Positions 7,434 to 15,875 of a stretch of 34,487 bases of DNA are shown piece by piece; position 1 is the stretch's first letter; each line of letters begins with the position of its first letter. Under the pieces are notes generated by a model. The model had not been told where the DNA came from, made no database searches, and saw only the letters and a program-made list of their open reading frames with translations. The position numbers were made by a program, and so were the translations under genes. This DNA is from Lysobacter antibioticus HS124 (lineage in GTDB: Bacteria; Pseudomonadota; Gammaproteobacteria; Xanthomonadales; Xanthomonadaceae). The stretch is taken from NCBI RefSeq assembly GCF_000336385.2, contig NZ_HG424569.1, forward strand, positions 42,325 through 76,811. Reading direction: 5' to 3'.

Positions 7434-9332
7434 TTGAACAAGATCCAACTCGATGGCCGCTCTTTGACGCGGTCGCAGCTCGTCGCCGTGGCTTACGGCG
7501 CCCAGGTCGAACTGTCCGCGGCGCAACTGCCGGCGGTAGCGCGCGCGGCCGACTTCCTGGCCGAACAGGTGCGCCGCGAAGAACCCATCTACGGCGTTTC
7601 GACCGGCTTCGGCAGCAACGCCGACCGCCTGCTCGGCGCGCACCATCTGCGCGACCAACTGCCGGGCGCCAAGCGCAACCAGGAGACCCTGCACGAAGAA
7701 CTGCAGCGCAACCTGATCGTGACCCACGCGGTCTGCGTCGGCGAGCCGTTCGCGCCGGAAATCGTCCGCGCGATGCTGTGCATCCGCGTCAACACCCTGA
7801 TGCGCGGCCACTCCGGCATCCGCGTGCAGACCCTGCAGGCGCTGACCGACCTGCTCAACGCCGGCATCGTGCCGGTGGTGCCGCAGCTGGGTTCGGTCGG
7901 CGCCAGCGGCGACCTGGCGCCGCTGTCGCACCTGGCCATCGTCCTGCTCGGCGGCGGCGAAGCCTTCTATCAGGGCCAGCGCCTGCCCGGCGCCGAAGCG
8001 CTGGCGCGCGCCGGCCTGGCCCCGGTCAAGCTGTCCTACAAGGAAGGCCTGGCGTTGAACAACGGCACCGCGCAGATGCTGGCCTGCGGCGTGCTGGCCC
8101 TGGCCAAGCTCGAAGACCTGCTCGACACCGCCGACCTCGCCGCGGCGATGACCATCGACGCCTTCGCCGGCCGCCTGGGCGCGTTCGCCGAGGAAGTGCA
8201 CGCGCTGCGCCCGCATCCGGGCCAGGTCGAGGTCGCCGCCAACCTGCGCAAGCTGCTGGCCGGCTCGACCCTGTCCGACATTCCCTACCACCTGGTGCCG
8301 CGTTTCCGCGCCTGGCAGCCGCAGAGCTGGGACACCCCGGCCGCGCAGCAGCTCAGCTTCGACATCGGCTGGGACTGGGTGCCGTTCGGCCAGCGCCACG
8401 GCCGCGAGAAGTTCTACAACCGCTTCCGCCCGTTCCGCGGCGGCAAGAAGCACCAGCCTCAGGACAGCTATTCGCTGCGCTGCATTCCGCAGGTGCACGG
8501 CGCGGTGCGCGACGCCATCGCCCAGGCCGCGCGGGTGCTCGAGGTCGAACTCAACTCGCTGACCGACAACCCGATCGTGTTCCCGGACGCGCAGGCCGAG
8601 CACGTCGAACAGCAGGTGATCTCGGCCGGCCATTTCCACGGCATGCCGCTGGCGCTGGCGATGAGCTACGTCAAGGCGGCGATCCCGGTGCTGGCGAGCA
8701 TTTCCGAGCGCCGCCTCAACAAGCTGGTCGACCCGGCCACCAACGACGGCCTGCCGGGCTTCTTGATCGGCAACGAGGATTCGACCGAGTCCGGCCACAT
8801 GATCGTGCAGTACACCGCCGCGGCGATCGTCAACGACCTGGCCAGCCGCGCCCATCCGGCCTCGGTGTACTCGATCCCGACCAGCGCGAATGCCGAAGAC
8901 CACGTCTCGATGGGCGCCAACGAGGCGCGCCATGTGCTGGCGATGGCCGACGACCTGGGCAAGGTGCTGGCGCTGGAGCTGTACACCGCCGCCCAGGCGC
9001 TGGATCTGCGCCGCGACATGATCAACGCCGCGCGCGATCTGGCCGATCGCGCCGACGCCGCGACGCTGGCCGCCAAGATCGCCGGCGGCCCGCTGGCTGG
9101 CGGCGAGGATCACGCCGGCTTCCTGGCCGAAGTCGAAGGCTTGCGCGCCGAACTGGCCGCCGCCGACGAGTTCCGTCCGGGCCGCGCGGTCGCCGCCGCG
9201 CACGCGGCGCTGCGCGAAGCCATCCCGTTCCTCGACCACGACCGCGCCCTCGACGGCGAAGTCGCGACCGCGGTGCGGCTGGTGCGCGACGGCACCGTGC
9301 TCGACGCGGCCCGCGCTACGCTGCAGGGCTGA
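7434..9332 (+). CDS. hutH: histidine ammonia-lyase family protein, with internal insertion
   Basis: A 632-residue member of the MIO-dependent aromatic amino-acid lyase family; HutH converts histidine to urocanate and ammonia. Start TTG 7434 has GGAG 10-13 bases upstream. Visible residues: catalytic Tyr53 (YGVSTGFG), the cyclising Ala157-Ser158-Gly159 (GSVGASGDLAPLSH), YSLRCIPQVHGA at 346-357, NSLTDNP at 374-380 and Glu488. The selectivity pair is Thr97-His98, matching the Ser-His of histidine lyases rather than the His-Leu or Phe-Leu of tyrosine or phenylalanine lyases. The usual family length is about 510: here about 60 residues (roughly 279-342, rich in Trp, Phe, Arg) are inserted before the YSLR motif and the C-terminus is extended. 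No hutU, hutI or hutG lies nearby, so an anabolic or specialised role is possible. Confidence 0.88.
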   Translation: MNKIQLDGRSLTRSQLVAVAYGAQVELSAAQLPAVARAADFLAEQVRREEPIYGVSTGFGSNADRLLGAHHLRDQLPGAKRNQETLHEELQRNLIVTHAVCVGEPFAPEIVRAMLCIRVNTLMRGHSGIRVQTLQALTDLLNAGIVPVVPQLGSVGASGDLAPLSHLAIVLLGGGEAFYQGQRLPGAEALARAGLAPVKLSYKEGLALNNGTAQMLACGVLALAKLEDLLDTADLAAAMTIDAFAGRLGAFAEEVHALRPHPGQVEVAANLRKLLAGSTLSDIPYHLVPRFRAWQPQSWDTPAAQQLSFDIGWDWVPFGQRHGREKFYNRFRPFRGGKKHQPQDSYSLRCIPQVHGAVRDAIAQAARVLEVELNSLTDNPIVFPDAQAEHVEQQVISAGHFHGMPLALAMSYVKAAIPVLASISERRLNKLVDPATNDGLPGFLIGNEDSTESGHMIVQYTAAAIVNDLASRAHPASVYSIPTSANAEDHVSMGANEARHVLAMADDLGKVLALELYTAAQALDLRRDMINAARDLADRADAATLAAKIAGGPLAGGEDHAGFLAEVEGLRAELAAADEFRPGRAVAAAHAALREAIPFLDHDRALDGEVATAVRLVRDGTVLDAARATLQG

Positions 9333-9353
9333 AGTCCCAGGCGCCTGTGCATT

Positions 9354-9377
9354 CCCTCTCCCGCTCGCGGGAGAGGG
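9354..9377. repeat. REP-like hairpin
   Basis: CCCTCTCCCGC and GCGGGAGAGGG form a perfect 11-bp inverted repeat around TC, followed by GGGGTAGGGGGAGGG. Intergenic hairpins of this type are, to my knowledge, common in Xanthomonadaceae. It lies between the ammonia-lyase and the oxygenase genes. Confidence 0.75.
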
Positions 9378-9442
9378 GTAGGGGGAGGGCGCGCGATGAA
9401 CGCCAGCGGTGAAGGCCAGCGGTGAAAGGCAGGGGGCCCGTC

Positions 9443-9991
9443 ATGCAGATCGTCCGTCACAACGACCGCGTTTTCACCTTGCGTCCGCTGCTGGCGCCGG
9501 ACGAATGCGCCGAACTGATCGCCTTGGCTGAGGCGCACGGCTTCGAGCCTGCCGGCGTGCGCACCGCCGACGGCGGCCAGAAACCGATGGCGCACGTGCG
9601 CAACAACGAGCGCGCCGTGTTCGAATCGCCGCACTGGGTCGGCGCCCTGTGGCAGCGCCTGCGCGCGGTCGGCCTGCCGGCGTTGGACGGCGAAGTCGCG
9701 GCCGGCTTGCCGCGCGCCTTGCGCTTCTACAAATACGGCCCGGGCCAGCGCTTCCGCATGCACAAGGACGGCCCCTGGAGCGAAGACGGCCGGCTCAGCC
9801 GGTTGACCCTGCTGGTCTATCTCAACGACGGCTTCGGCGGCGGCGACACCGACTTCCGCCAGTTCCGGGTCGTGCCGCGCGCCGGCGACGGCCTGCTGTT
9901 CGTCCACGACACCTGGCACGAGGGCGCGGCGGTCGAGTACGGCACCAAGTACGCGCTGCGCTCGGACGTGATGTACGCGCCGCCGGCATAA
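9443..9991 (+). CDS. 2-oxoglutarate/Fe(II)-dependent oxygenase (prolyl 4-hydroxylase-like)
   Basis: A 182-residue single-domain dioxygenase of the P4H-like 2OG-Fe(II) superfamily, which hydroxylates an amino-acid side chain or small molecule using O2 and 2-oxoglutarate. The iron-binding HxD is His107-Lys-Asp109 (RMHKDGPW), the distal His is His159 (DTWHEG), and the 2-oxoglutarate-binding Lys is probably Lys169 (YGTKYALRSD). The preceding RFYKYGPGQRF and LTLLVYLN strands fit the double-stranded beta-helix. ATG 9443 has AGGGGG upstream; a GTG at 9422 would add seven residues. It has no signal peptide. It follows the ammonia-lyase by about 110 bases, separated by a hairpin, and converges with the cyclase gene (12 bases between stops). 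Substrate unknown. Confidence 0.9.
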   Translation: MQIVRHNDRVFTLRPLLAPDECAELIALAEAHGFEPAGVRTADGGQKPMAHVRNNERAVFESPHWVGALWQRLRAVGLPALDGEVAAGLPRALRFYKYGPGQRFRMHKDGPWSEDGRLSRLTLLVYLNDGFGGGDTDFRQFRVVPRAGDGLLFVHDTWHEGAAVEYGTKYALRSDVMYAPPA

Positions 9992-10003
9992 GCGGCGCGC
10001 GGT

Positions 10004-11878
10004 TCAGGACGCCAACCGCTCCGCCCCCCAGACCCGCACGCAGTCGCGGCCGTCGGCCTTGGCCAGATACAGCGCCTGATCGGCGAATTGCAGGGCCGCC
10101 TCCACCCCCAGATCCGCATCCGGCGCGATCTCGTGCACGCCGATGCTGGCGGTGACCGGGATGTCGCGGCTGCGGCTGGGGCAGGGCTGGGCGGTGAGGC
10201 GTTCGCGCAGTTCCTCGGCGACCCGGGCGCCGGCATCGAGATCGTGGTCGGGCAGCACGGCGACGAATTCCTCGCCGCCGAAACGCGCCAGCAGGGCGTG
10301 GTGCGGAATCAGCACCTGGGCGATCAGGCCCGCGGCCCAGCGCAGGCATTCGTCGCCGATCAGATGACCGTAGCGGTCGTTGATCTGCTTGAAGTGGTCC
10401 AGGTCGATCATCATCAGCACCAGCGGCCGGCGTTGGCGGCGCGAGCGGTGCAGCAGCGATTCGAAGGCCTCGCGGAAATGGCTGCGGTTGTGCAGGCCGG
10501 TCAGCGCGTCGCGCTGGCTGGTTTCGCGCAGCCGTTCGTGCGCGTCCTCGAGTTGGACCAGGGCCTGGCGCAGCTCCAGCGTGCGCAGCTCGACCTTGTG
10601 CTCGAGCTGGTCGCGCGCCTCGCGCACGATCCGCTCGTTCTCGCTGCGCAGCGACGAGTAGCGGTAGCCCAGGGCGACCGAAAGCAACAGCATTTCCAGG
10701 GCCGAGCCGATCTGCACCCCGTATTCGGTGATGAACATCTTCGGCAGCAGGTCGAAGGCGATCGCGGCGAACATGCCGGTGCCGAGCAGGAACGCCGACC
10801 ACGCCAGCAGGAACAGCCGCGCCGGCTTGTAGCCGCGGCGCATCGCGACCAGGCTCTCGACCGCGATCCAGGCGATGCTGACGAACACCGCAGCCGAGGC
10901 GATCGGGGTGGCCACGCGATAGGGCAGGCGGGGCGCGGCCAGGCCGAGCACCACGAAGAACGCGATCATCGCCAGGCCGACGTAGTCGCCGCCGCGCCAG
11001 CGTTGGCGCAGGCCGAGGAACTCGCGCGCGAACTGCTGCATGCCGATCTGGGCCAGGCAGATCGACAACGGCACCGAATGGTCGGCCAGCCAGGGCGACT
11101 GCGGCCACAGGTATTCGAAGCCCAGGCCGTTGAGGGTCAGCAACACCAGGCCGAAGGCGCAGATGTGGAACAGGTACCAGAAGTAGCTGGAGTCGCGCAG
11201 GCTCAGCCACAGCACCAGGTTGTAGAAGAACAACGCGGCGAGGATGCCGTAGTACAGGCCGATGCCGAGCTGAGCGTCGCGCGCCAGTTCGGTGAACGCG
11301 CTGGGGGTGTACAGGGTCAGCGGCACCTGCATCGAGCTTTGGCTGCGCACGCGTACGAACACGTCGACGGTCTCGCCGGCCGGCAGATCGATCCAGAAAT
11401 TCGGATGGCGGTAGCGGATCGCGCGCGCCGCGAACGGCAGGCTGTCGCCGCCGGCCTGGTAGGTCGCGACGCCGTCGGCGCCCGCGGTGTACACGTCGAG
11501 CCGGTCGCTGAGCGCGAACTCCTGCACCAGCAGCCAGCGCGGCACTTCGGCGTTGCGGTTGCGTACCGCGATGTGGAACCAGAATGCGCCAGGCTGGAAC
11601 CCGAACGAGTTGCGCCCGCCGGGCAGGGGCTGGAAGCGGCCGTCGAGCATCGCCTGGCGCGCGCCGTCGAGTTCCAGCCGGCCGCCCGGGTCGTGGTAGT
11701 AGGCGGTGAACGGCGCCAGCTCGACCGCGCGCGTGGCGCGGCCCAGGTCGAGCACGCTATGCGCCTGCGCCGGCAGGGACGCGGTGAGCAAGGTCCACGA
11801 CAGGGCGAGGCAGAACAGGCGGAGCGCCGCGGCAGCGCGGCGCAGGCGGACGGGCACGGCGGACTGGGTCGTGTTCAT
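10004..11878 (-). CDS. membrane diguanylate cyclase (7TMR-DISM-GGDEF)
   Basis: A 624-residue inner-membrane sensor that would make cyclic di-GMP from two GTP. Order: signal peptide to about residue 39 (LTASLPAQA), a periplasmic 7TMR-DISMED2-type beta domain (about 45-190, possibly carbohydrate-sensing), seven membrane helices (about 205-405), a coiled coil (about 410-455) and a GGDEF domain (about 456-615). The catalytic motif is intact as GGEEF at 534-538, with IDLDHFKQIND at 491-501. The product-inhibition I-site RxxD expected just upstream is replaced by PHHA, so feedback inhibition through that site should be absent. No EAL or HD-GYP domain is attached. It is divergent from the TrpR-like regulator. 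Confidence 0.95.
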   Translation of the reverse strand: MNTTQSAVPVRLRRAAAALRLFCLALSWTLLTASLPAQAHSVLDLGRATRAVELAPFTAYYHDPGGRLELDGARQAMLDGRFQPLPGGRNSFGFQPGAFWFHIAVRNRNAEVPRWLLVQEFALSDRLDVYTAGADGVATYQAGGDSLPFAARAIRYRHPNFWIDLPAGETVDVFVRVRSQSSMQVPLTLYTPSAFTELARDAQLGIGLYYGILAALFFYNLVLWLSLRDSSYFWYLFHICAFGLVLLTLNGLGFEYLWPQSPWLADHSVPLSICLAQIGMQQFAREFLGLRQRWRGGDYVGLAMIAFFVVLGLAAPRLPYRVATPIASAAVFVSIAWIAVESLVAMRRGYKPARLFLLAWSAFLLGTGMFAAIAFDLLPKMFITEYGVQIGSALEMLLLSVALGYRYSSLRSENERIVREARDQLEHKVELRTLELRQALVQLEDAHERLRETSQRDALTGLHNRSHFREAFESLLHRSRRQRRPLVLMMIDLDHFKQINDRYGHLIGDECLRWAAGLIAQVLIPHHALLARFGGEEFVAVLPDHDLDAGARVAEELRERLTAQPCPSRSRDIPVTASIGVHEIAPDADLGVEAALQFADQALYLAKADGRDCVRVWGAERLAS

Positions 11879-11998
11879 CTTCCATGGCGGTGACGGACGC
11901 AGGCCGTTGCGTCGCGCGGACGGGAGGCGCCCGCGGAGGGGGCGCGGGCAGGGCGTGTTCTGGGTCTTAACGCGATTCGCGGCCGGTTCAGGCCGGGC

Positions 11999-12027
11999 TT
12001 GACGATCTTCGCTGTGGCCGCTAATGT
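11999..12027 (+). promoter_or_regulatory. probable promoter of the TrpR-like gene and his operon
   Basis: A -35 box TTGACG (11999-12004, five of six consensus bases) and a -10 box TAATGT (12022-12027, keeping the key T, A and final T) are separated by exactly 17 bases. The expected start of transcription falls near 12034, inside the palindrome at 12022-12047. Confidence 0.62.
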
Positions 12028-12047
12028 ATTAACGCGTTAGTACATTA
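12022..12047. promoter_or_regulatory. 26-bp palindromic operator, likely for the TrpR-family regulator
   Basis: Two 13-base half-sites, TAATGTATTAACG and CGTTAGTACATTA, are inverse complements except at one symmetric position, so 24 of 26 bases are symmetric around ACGCGT. It is conspicuously A/T-rich in a GC-rich region and covers the -10 box and probable transcription start. A further TAATGCA half-site follows at 12046-12052. Location directly before a TrpR-family gene and the his operon makes autorepression and control by that protein the simplest reading. Seen: symmetry and position. Inferred: the ligand and regulator. Confidence 0.72.
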
Positions 12048-12115
12048 ATGCATTTGTGATCCGGTCGTCGGGTCTGGATGCGCCACTGCCTCGCAACGCC
12101 AGCCGAATCTCCTGC

Positions 12116-12427
12116 ATGAAGCGCCGCGCCACCGATCTCGACCAAAGCCAGGACGCGCTCGCCGATCTGGCCGACGCTTTCGCCGGATTGCGCAGCGCCG
12201 AGCAGGTGCGGGCCTTCCTGGAAGACCTGTGCACGCCGGCCGAGCTGGAAGCGATGAGCGACCGCTGGCGGGTCGTGCCGTTGCTGGAGCAGGGCGTGCC
12301 TTATCGCGAGATCCACGACCGCACCCAGGTCAGCGTGACCACCATCGGCCGCGTCGCGCGCGTGCTCGAGCGCGGTGCCGGCGGCTACGCCGCGGCCCTG
12401 CACCGCCGCCCCGGCCGACACCGCTGA
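12116..12427 (+). CDS. TrpR/YerC-YecD family repressor, probable his operon regulator
   Basis: A 103-residue all-helical DNA-binding protein of the TrpR-like YerC/YecD family. The family core is visible: FLEDLCTPAELEAMSDRW (about residues 34-51), then LLEQGVPYREIHDRT-VSVTTIGRVAR, which forms the helix-turn-helix (about 56-82). I start at ATG 12116, giving the usual family length of about 100; a GTG at 12056 would add a non-conserved leader. No good ribosome binding site is seen at either. It sits 96 bases before hisG in the same direction, below a promoter covered by a palindrome. TrpR itself senses tryptophan; here histidine is the more likely co-repressor, an inference from context. Confidence 0.88.
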   Translation: MKRRATDLDQSQDALADLADAFAGLRSAEQVRAFLEDLCTPAELEAMSDRWRVVPLLEQGVPYREIHDRTQVSVTTIGRVARVLERGAGGYAAALHRRPGRHR

Positions 12428-12523
12428 TCGCGCTCTGCGCGTCGCGGCCCCTGCGCCGCGGCCCGCGTCAGTTCCCTCCTTGTCCGTTAGCCGCTCGCCC
12501 CGCATCCCCACCGAGACCCGTCC

Positions 12524-13438
12524 ATGAGCCCTCCCGCCAGCGCCGTCGCGCGTGACCGCCTGCGCATCGCGATCCAGAAGTCCGGCCGCCTCGCCGACCC
12601 GGCGCGCGCCCTGCTGAGCGCCTGCGGCCTGAGCTGGCGCGAAAGCCGCGACCGCCTGTTCTGCTACGGCGAGACCTTGCCGGTCGACCTGCTGCTGGTG
12701 CGCGACGACGACATCCCGGGGTTGATCGCCGATGGGGTCTGCGATCTCGGCGTGGTCGGCCGCAACGTGCTGCTGGAACAGGACGGCGATCGCCGCGGCA
12801 ACGGCCGCGCGGCGGCGTTCCGCGAGTGGCGTCCGCTCGGGTTCGGCGCTTGCCGGCTGGCGATCGCGGTGCCCGACGCCTGGCACTGGGAAGGGCCGCA
12901 GCAGCTCACCGGCAAGCGCATCGCCACCAGCTACCCGGCATTGCTGAGCCAATGGTTGGCCGAGCAGCGCATCGAGGCGCAGGTGGTGCTGCTGTCGGGG
13001 TCGGTCGAGATCGCGCCGCGCCTGGGCCAGGCCGAGGCGATCTGCGACCTGGTCTCCAGCGGCGCGACCCTGGCGGCTAACCAGCTCAAGGCGGTGCAGA
13101 CCCTGGTCGAAAGCGAGGCGGTGCTGGCCGGCCCGGTCGAACGGTTCGACGACGTCCGCGGCGAACTGGCCGACCTGTTGCTGCGCCGGCTCGACGGCGC
13201 GATGCGGGTGCGCAACAGCAAGCTGCTGATGTTCCAGGCCCCGCGCGACCTGCTCGACGAACTGCTGCCGCTGCTGCCGGACGCCGAGGCGCCGACGGTG
13301 ATGCGCCTGGACAACGACGACAGTGTCGCCCTGCAGGCCTTGTGCCACGGCGCGGTGACCTGGCAGCGGCTGGAGGAACTCAAGCGCGCCGGCGCGCGTG
13401 GCCTGATGGTGCTGCCGGTGGAGGGCATGCTGGCATGA
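12524..13438 (+). CDS. hisG: ATP phosphoribosyltransferase (long form)
   Basis: First step of histidine biosynthesis: ATP + PRPP gives phosphoribosyl-ATP. At 304 residues it is the long form, carrying a C-terminal regulatory domain (about 225-300, from [15 protein letters not shown]) that allows histidine feedback inhibition without HisZ. The N-terminal catalytic half contains [11 protein letters not shown] (13-23) and [13 protein letters not shown] (74-86); the PRPP-binding region is [18 protein letters not shown] (about 170-187). First of eight contiguous his genes; its TGA overlaps the hisD ATG. No run of histidine codons or leader-peptide attenuator is visible upstream, consistent with repressor control. 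Confidence 0.97.
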   Translation: MSPPASAVARDRLRIAIQKSGRLADPARALLSACGLSWRESRDRLFCYGETLPVDLLLVRDDDIPGLIADGVCDLGVVGRNVLLEQDGDRRGNGRAAAFREWRPLGFGACRLAIAVPDAWHWEGPQQLTGKRIATSYPALLSQWLAEQRIEAQVVLLSGSVEIAPRLGQAEAICDLVSSGATLAANQLKAVQTLVESEAVLAGPVERFDDVRGELADLLLRRLDGAMRVRNSKLLMFQAPRDLLDELLPLLPDAEAPTVMRLDNDDSVALQALCHGAVTWQRLEELKRAGARGLMVLPVEGMLA

Positions 13439-14748
13439 GCGCGCGCATGCAACGTCTGCTTTGGAACGCATTGGACGAGGCCGCGCGCGAGCAGGCCCTG
13501 CGCCGCCCGGCGCAACAGACCCGCGCCGATACCGCCGCGGCGGTGGCGGAGATTCTCCAGGCGGTGCGCTGCGACGGCGATGCCGCCCTGCGCCGCTATG
13601 CCGAGCGCTTCGACGGCCGCGCGCCGGAGCGCTTCGCGGTGTCGGCCGGGGAGTTCGAACAGGCCGAACGCTCGTTGAGCCCGGCGCTGCGCTCGGCGAT
13701 CGACGAGGCCGGCGAGCGCATCGCCCGTTTCCACGAAGCCGGCATGACCCGGCCCTATGCCCTGGACACCGCCGAGGGCGTGCGCTGCGAACGCGTGCTG
13801 CGGCCGATCCGCCGGGTCGGCCTGTACGTGCCGGCCGGCTCGGCGCCGCTGCCCTCGACCGCGCTGATGTTGGGCGTGCCGGCGCAACTGGCCGGCTGCC
13901 CCGAGGTCGCCCTGTGCACGCCGCCGCGCGCCGACGGCAGCGCCGATCCGGCGGTGCTGTACGCCGCGCGCCGCTGCGGCATCGAGCGCGTGTACAAGCT
14001 CGGCGGCGCGCAAGCCATCGCCGCGATGGCCTTCGGCACCGCCAGCGTCGGCAAGTGCGACAAGCTGTTCGGGCCCGGCAACGCTTACGTCACCGAGGCC
14101 AAGCGCCAGGTCGCCCTGCTCGAGGGCGGGGCGGCGATCGATCTGCCGGCCGGCCCCTCCGAAGTGCTGGTGATCGCCGATGCCGGCGCACGCGCCGACT
14201 TCGTCGCCGCCGACCTGCTGTCGCAGGCCGAACACGGCCCGGATTCGCAGGTGATCCTGCTCAGCGACGATGCGGCCCTGCTGGATGCGGTGGACGCCGA
14301 ACTCGAACGCCAGCTCGCGGTCTTGTCGCGCGCCGACACCGCGCGCGCCGCGCTGGGCGCGTCGCGCTCGATCCTGGTCGATTCGATCGACAGCGCGCTT
14401 GCGGTCAGCAACCGCTACGCGCCGGAACACCTGATCCTGGCCCTGCGCGACGCGCGCGCCTGGCTGGGCGAAGTCGAGGCCGCCGGTTCGGTGTTCCTCG
14501 GCGACTGGGCGCCGGAAGCGCTCGGCGATTACTGCAGCGGCACCAACCACGTGCTGCCGACCAGCGGTGCGGCGCGCTATGCCGGCGGCGTCAACGTGGC
14601 CAGCTTCCAGGTCGCGATCACGGTGCAGGAGGTGCAGCCGCAGGGCTTGCGCGCGATCGGCCCCTGCGCGGTCGAGCTGGCCACGGCCGAAGGCCTGGAC
14701 GCGCACCGCGAGGCGGTGGCGCTGCGCTTGCGCGCGGTGGCGGCATGA
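13435..14748 (+). CDS. hisD: histidinol dehydrogenase
   Basis: Catalyses the last two oxidations, L-histidinol to L-histidine, with NAD+ and zinc. 437 residues, close to the usual ~430. Zinc ligands and catalytic residues are visible by comparison with the E. coli enzyme: Gln264 and His267 ([12 protein letters not shown]), Glu331-His332 (YAPEHLIL), Asp365 ([13 protein letters not shown]) and His424 (LDAHREAV). NAD-binding stretch: [19 protein letters not shown] at 205-223. The ATG overlaps the hisG stop as ATGA; a second Met four codons later is also possible. The 3' end overlaps hisC the same way. Confidence 0.97.
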   Translation: MSARMQRLLWNALDEAAREQALRRPAQQTRADTAAAVAEILQAVRCDGDAALRRYAERFDGRAPERFAVSAGEFEQAERSLSPALRSAIDEAGERIARFHEAGMTRPYALDTAEGVRCERVLRPIRRVGLYVPAGSAPLPSTALMLGVPAQLAGCPEVALCTPPRADGSADPAVLYAARRCGIERVYKLGGAQAIAAMAFGTASVGKCDKLFGPGNAYVTEAKRQVALLEGGAAIDLPAGPSEVLVIADAGARADFVAADLLSQAEHGPDSQVILLSDDAALLDAVDAELERQLAVLSRADTARAALGASRSILVDSIDSALAVSNRYAPEHLILALRDARAWLGEVEAAGSVFLGDWAPEALGDYCSGTNHVLPTSGAARYAGGVNVASFQVAITVQEVQPQGLRAIGPCAVELATAEGLDAHREAVALRLRAVAA

Positions 14749-15875
14749 GCGATCAATCTTCGATGAGCGACCAGGCGATGAACGACGATCCGGTACTGCT
14801 GCTGCGCGAAGACTTGCGCGATTTCGCCGGCTACAGCTCGGCGCGCAGCGAAAAGCGCGACGGCCGGGTCTGGCTCAACGCCAACGAGGCGGCCTGGCCC
14901 AGCGTGGCCGACGGCGAAGGCGCGGTGCGCCGCTACCCCGATCAGCAGCCGGCGGCGCTGCGCGAGCGCCTGGCCCGGCTGTACGGCTGCGAGCCGCAGC
15001 AACTGCTGGCCGGGCGCGGCAGCGACGAGGCCATCGACCTGCTGGTACGGGCGCTGTGCCGCCCCGGCGGCGACGCGATCGCGATCACCCCGCCGACTTT
15101 CGGCATGTACGCGGTCTGCGCGCGCCTGCACGGCGTGCGCACCATCGAGGCGCCGCTGCGCGATACGCCCGACGGCTTCTCCTGCGATTTCGCCGCGCTC
15201 GCCGACACGGTCGAGCGCGAGGCGGTCAAGCTGGTGTTCCTGTGCTCGCCGGGCAATCCCTCCGGCAGCTTGTTGCCGTTGCCGCAGATCGCCGCTTTGG
15301 CGCGGCGCCTGCGCGGCCGCGCCCTGGTGGTGGTCGACGAGGCCTACATCGAGTTCGCCGAGGGCGCCTCGGCGGTGAGCCTGCTCGGCAGCGAACGCAA
15401 CATCGCCGTGCTGCGCACCCTGTCCAAGGCGCACGCATTGGCCGCGGCGCGGATCGGCACGGTGATCGCCGATGCCGGGCTGATCGCCGCGCTGCAGCGC
15501 TGCCAGGCGCCGTACCCGTTGCCGACCCCCTGCGTCGGTTTGGCCCTGCGCGCGCTGGCCGAAGTGCCCCTGAACACCACCAAGGCGCGCACCGCCACCG
15601 CGATGAGCGAGCGCGAGCGCCTGGCCGAGGCCTTGCGCGGCCTGCCCGGCGTGCGCCGGGTCTATCCCTCGCAGGCCAACTTCCTGCTGGTGCGCTTCGA
15701 CGACGCCCAGAGCGCGTTCGATGGCCTGCTCGACACCGGCGTGGTGGTGCGCGATGTGCGCGCCGCGCCGCAACTCGGCGATGCGCTGCGCATCAGCCTG
15801 GGCACGCCGGAGCAGAATGCCGCGGTGATCGAGGTGCTGAGCCGGATCGCGCGCCGGGCCGGAGTCGCGGCATGA
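14745..15875 (+). CDS. hisC: histidinol-phosphate aminotransferase
   Basis: PLP enzyme converting imidazole acetol-phosphate and glutamate to histidinol-phosphate. 376 residues, class I/II fold. The Schiff-base lysine is Lys228 ([15 protein letters not shown]), the PLP phosphate-binding turn is [11 protein letters not shown] (90-100), Asn171 lies in SPGNPSG, and Asp198-Tyr201 in VVDEAYIEF. The ATG at 14745 overlaps the hisD stop; internal Mets at residues 7 and 12 offer alternative starts. The family usually has TLSKAFGLAG; here it is AHALAA, a mild variation. Its stop overlaps the hisB ATG. Confidence 0.96.
   Translation: MSDQSSMSDQAMNDDPVLLLREDLRDFAGYSSARSEKRDGRVWLNANEAAWPSVADGEGAVRRYPDQQPAALRERLARLYGCEPQQLLAGRGSDEAIDLLVRALCRPGGDAIAITPPTFGMYAVCARLHGVRTIEAPLRDTPDGFSCDFAALADTVEREAVKLVFLCSPGNPSGSLLPLPQIAALARRLRGRALVVVDEAYIEFAEGASAVSLLGSERNIAVLRTLSKAHALAAARIGTVIADAGLIAALQRCQAPYPLPTPCVGLALRALAEVPLNTTKARTATAMSERERLAEALRGLPGVRRVYPSQANFLLVRFDDAQSAFDGLLDTGVVVRDVRAAPQLGDALRISLGTPEQNAAVIEVLSRIARRAGVAA

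Noticed and set aside
12428-12523. His leader peptide and attenuator before hisG
   Set aside because: No run of histidine codons and no terminator with a T-run; only GC-rich hairpin potential.
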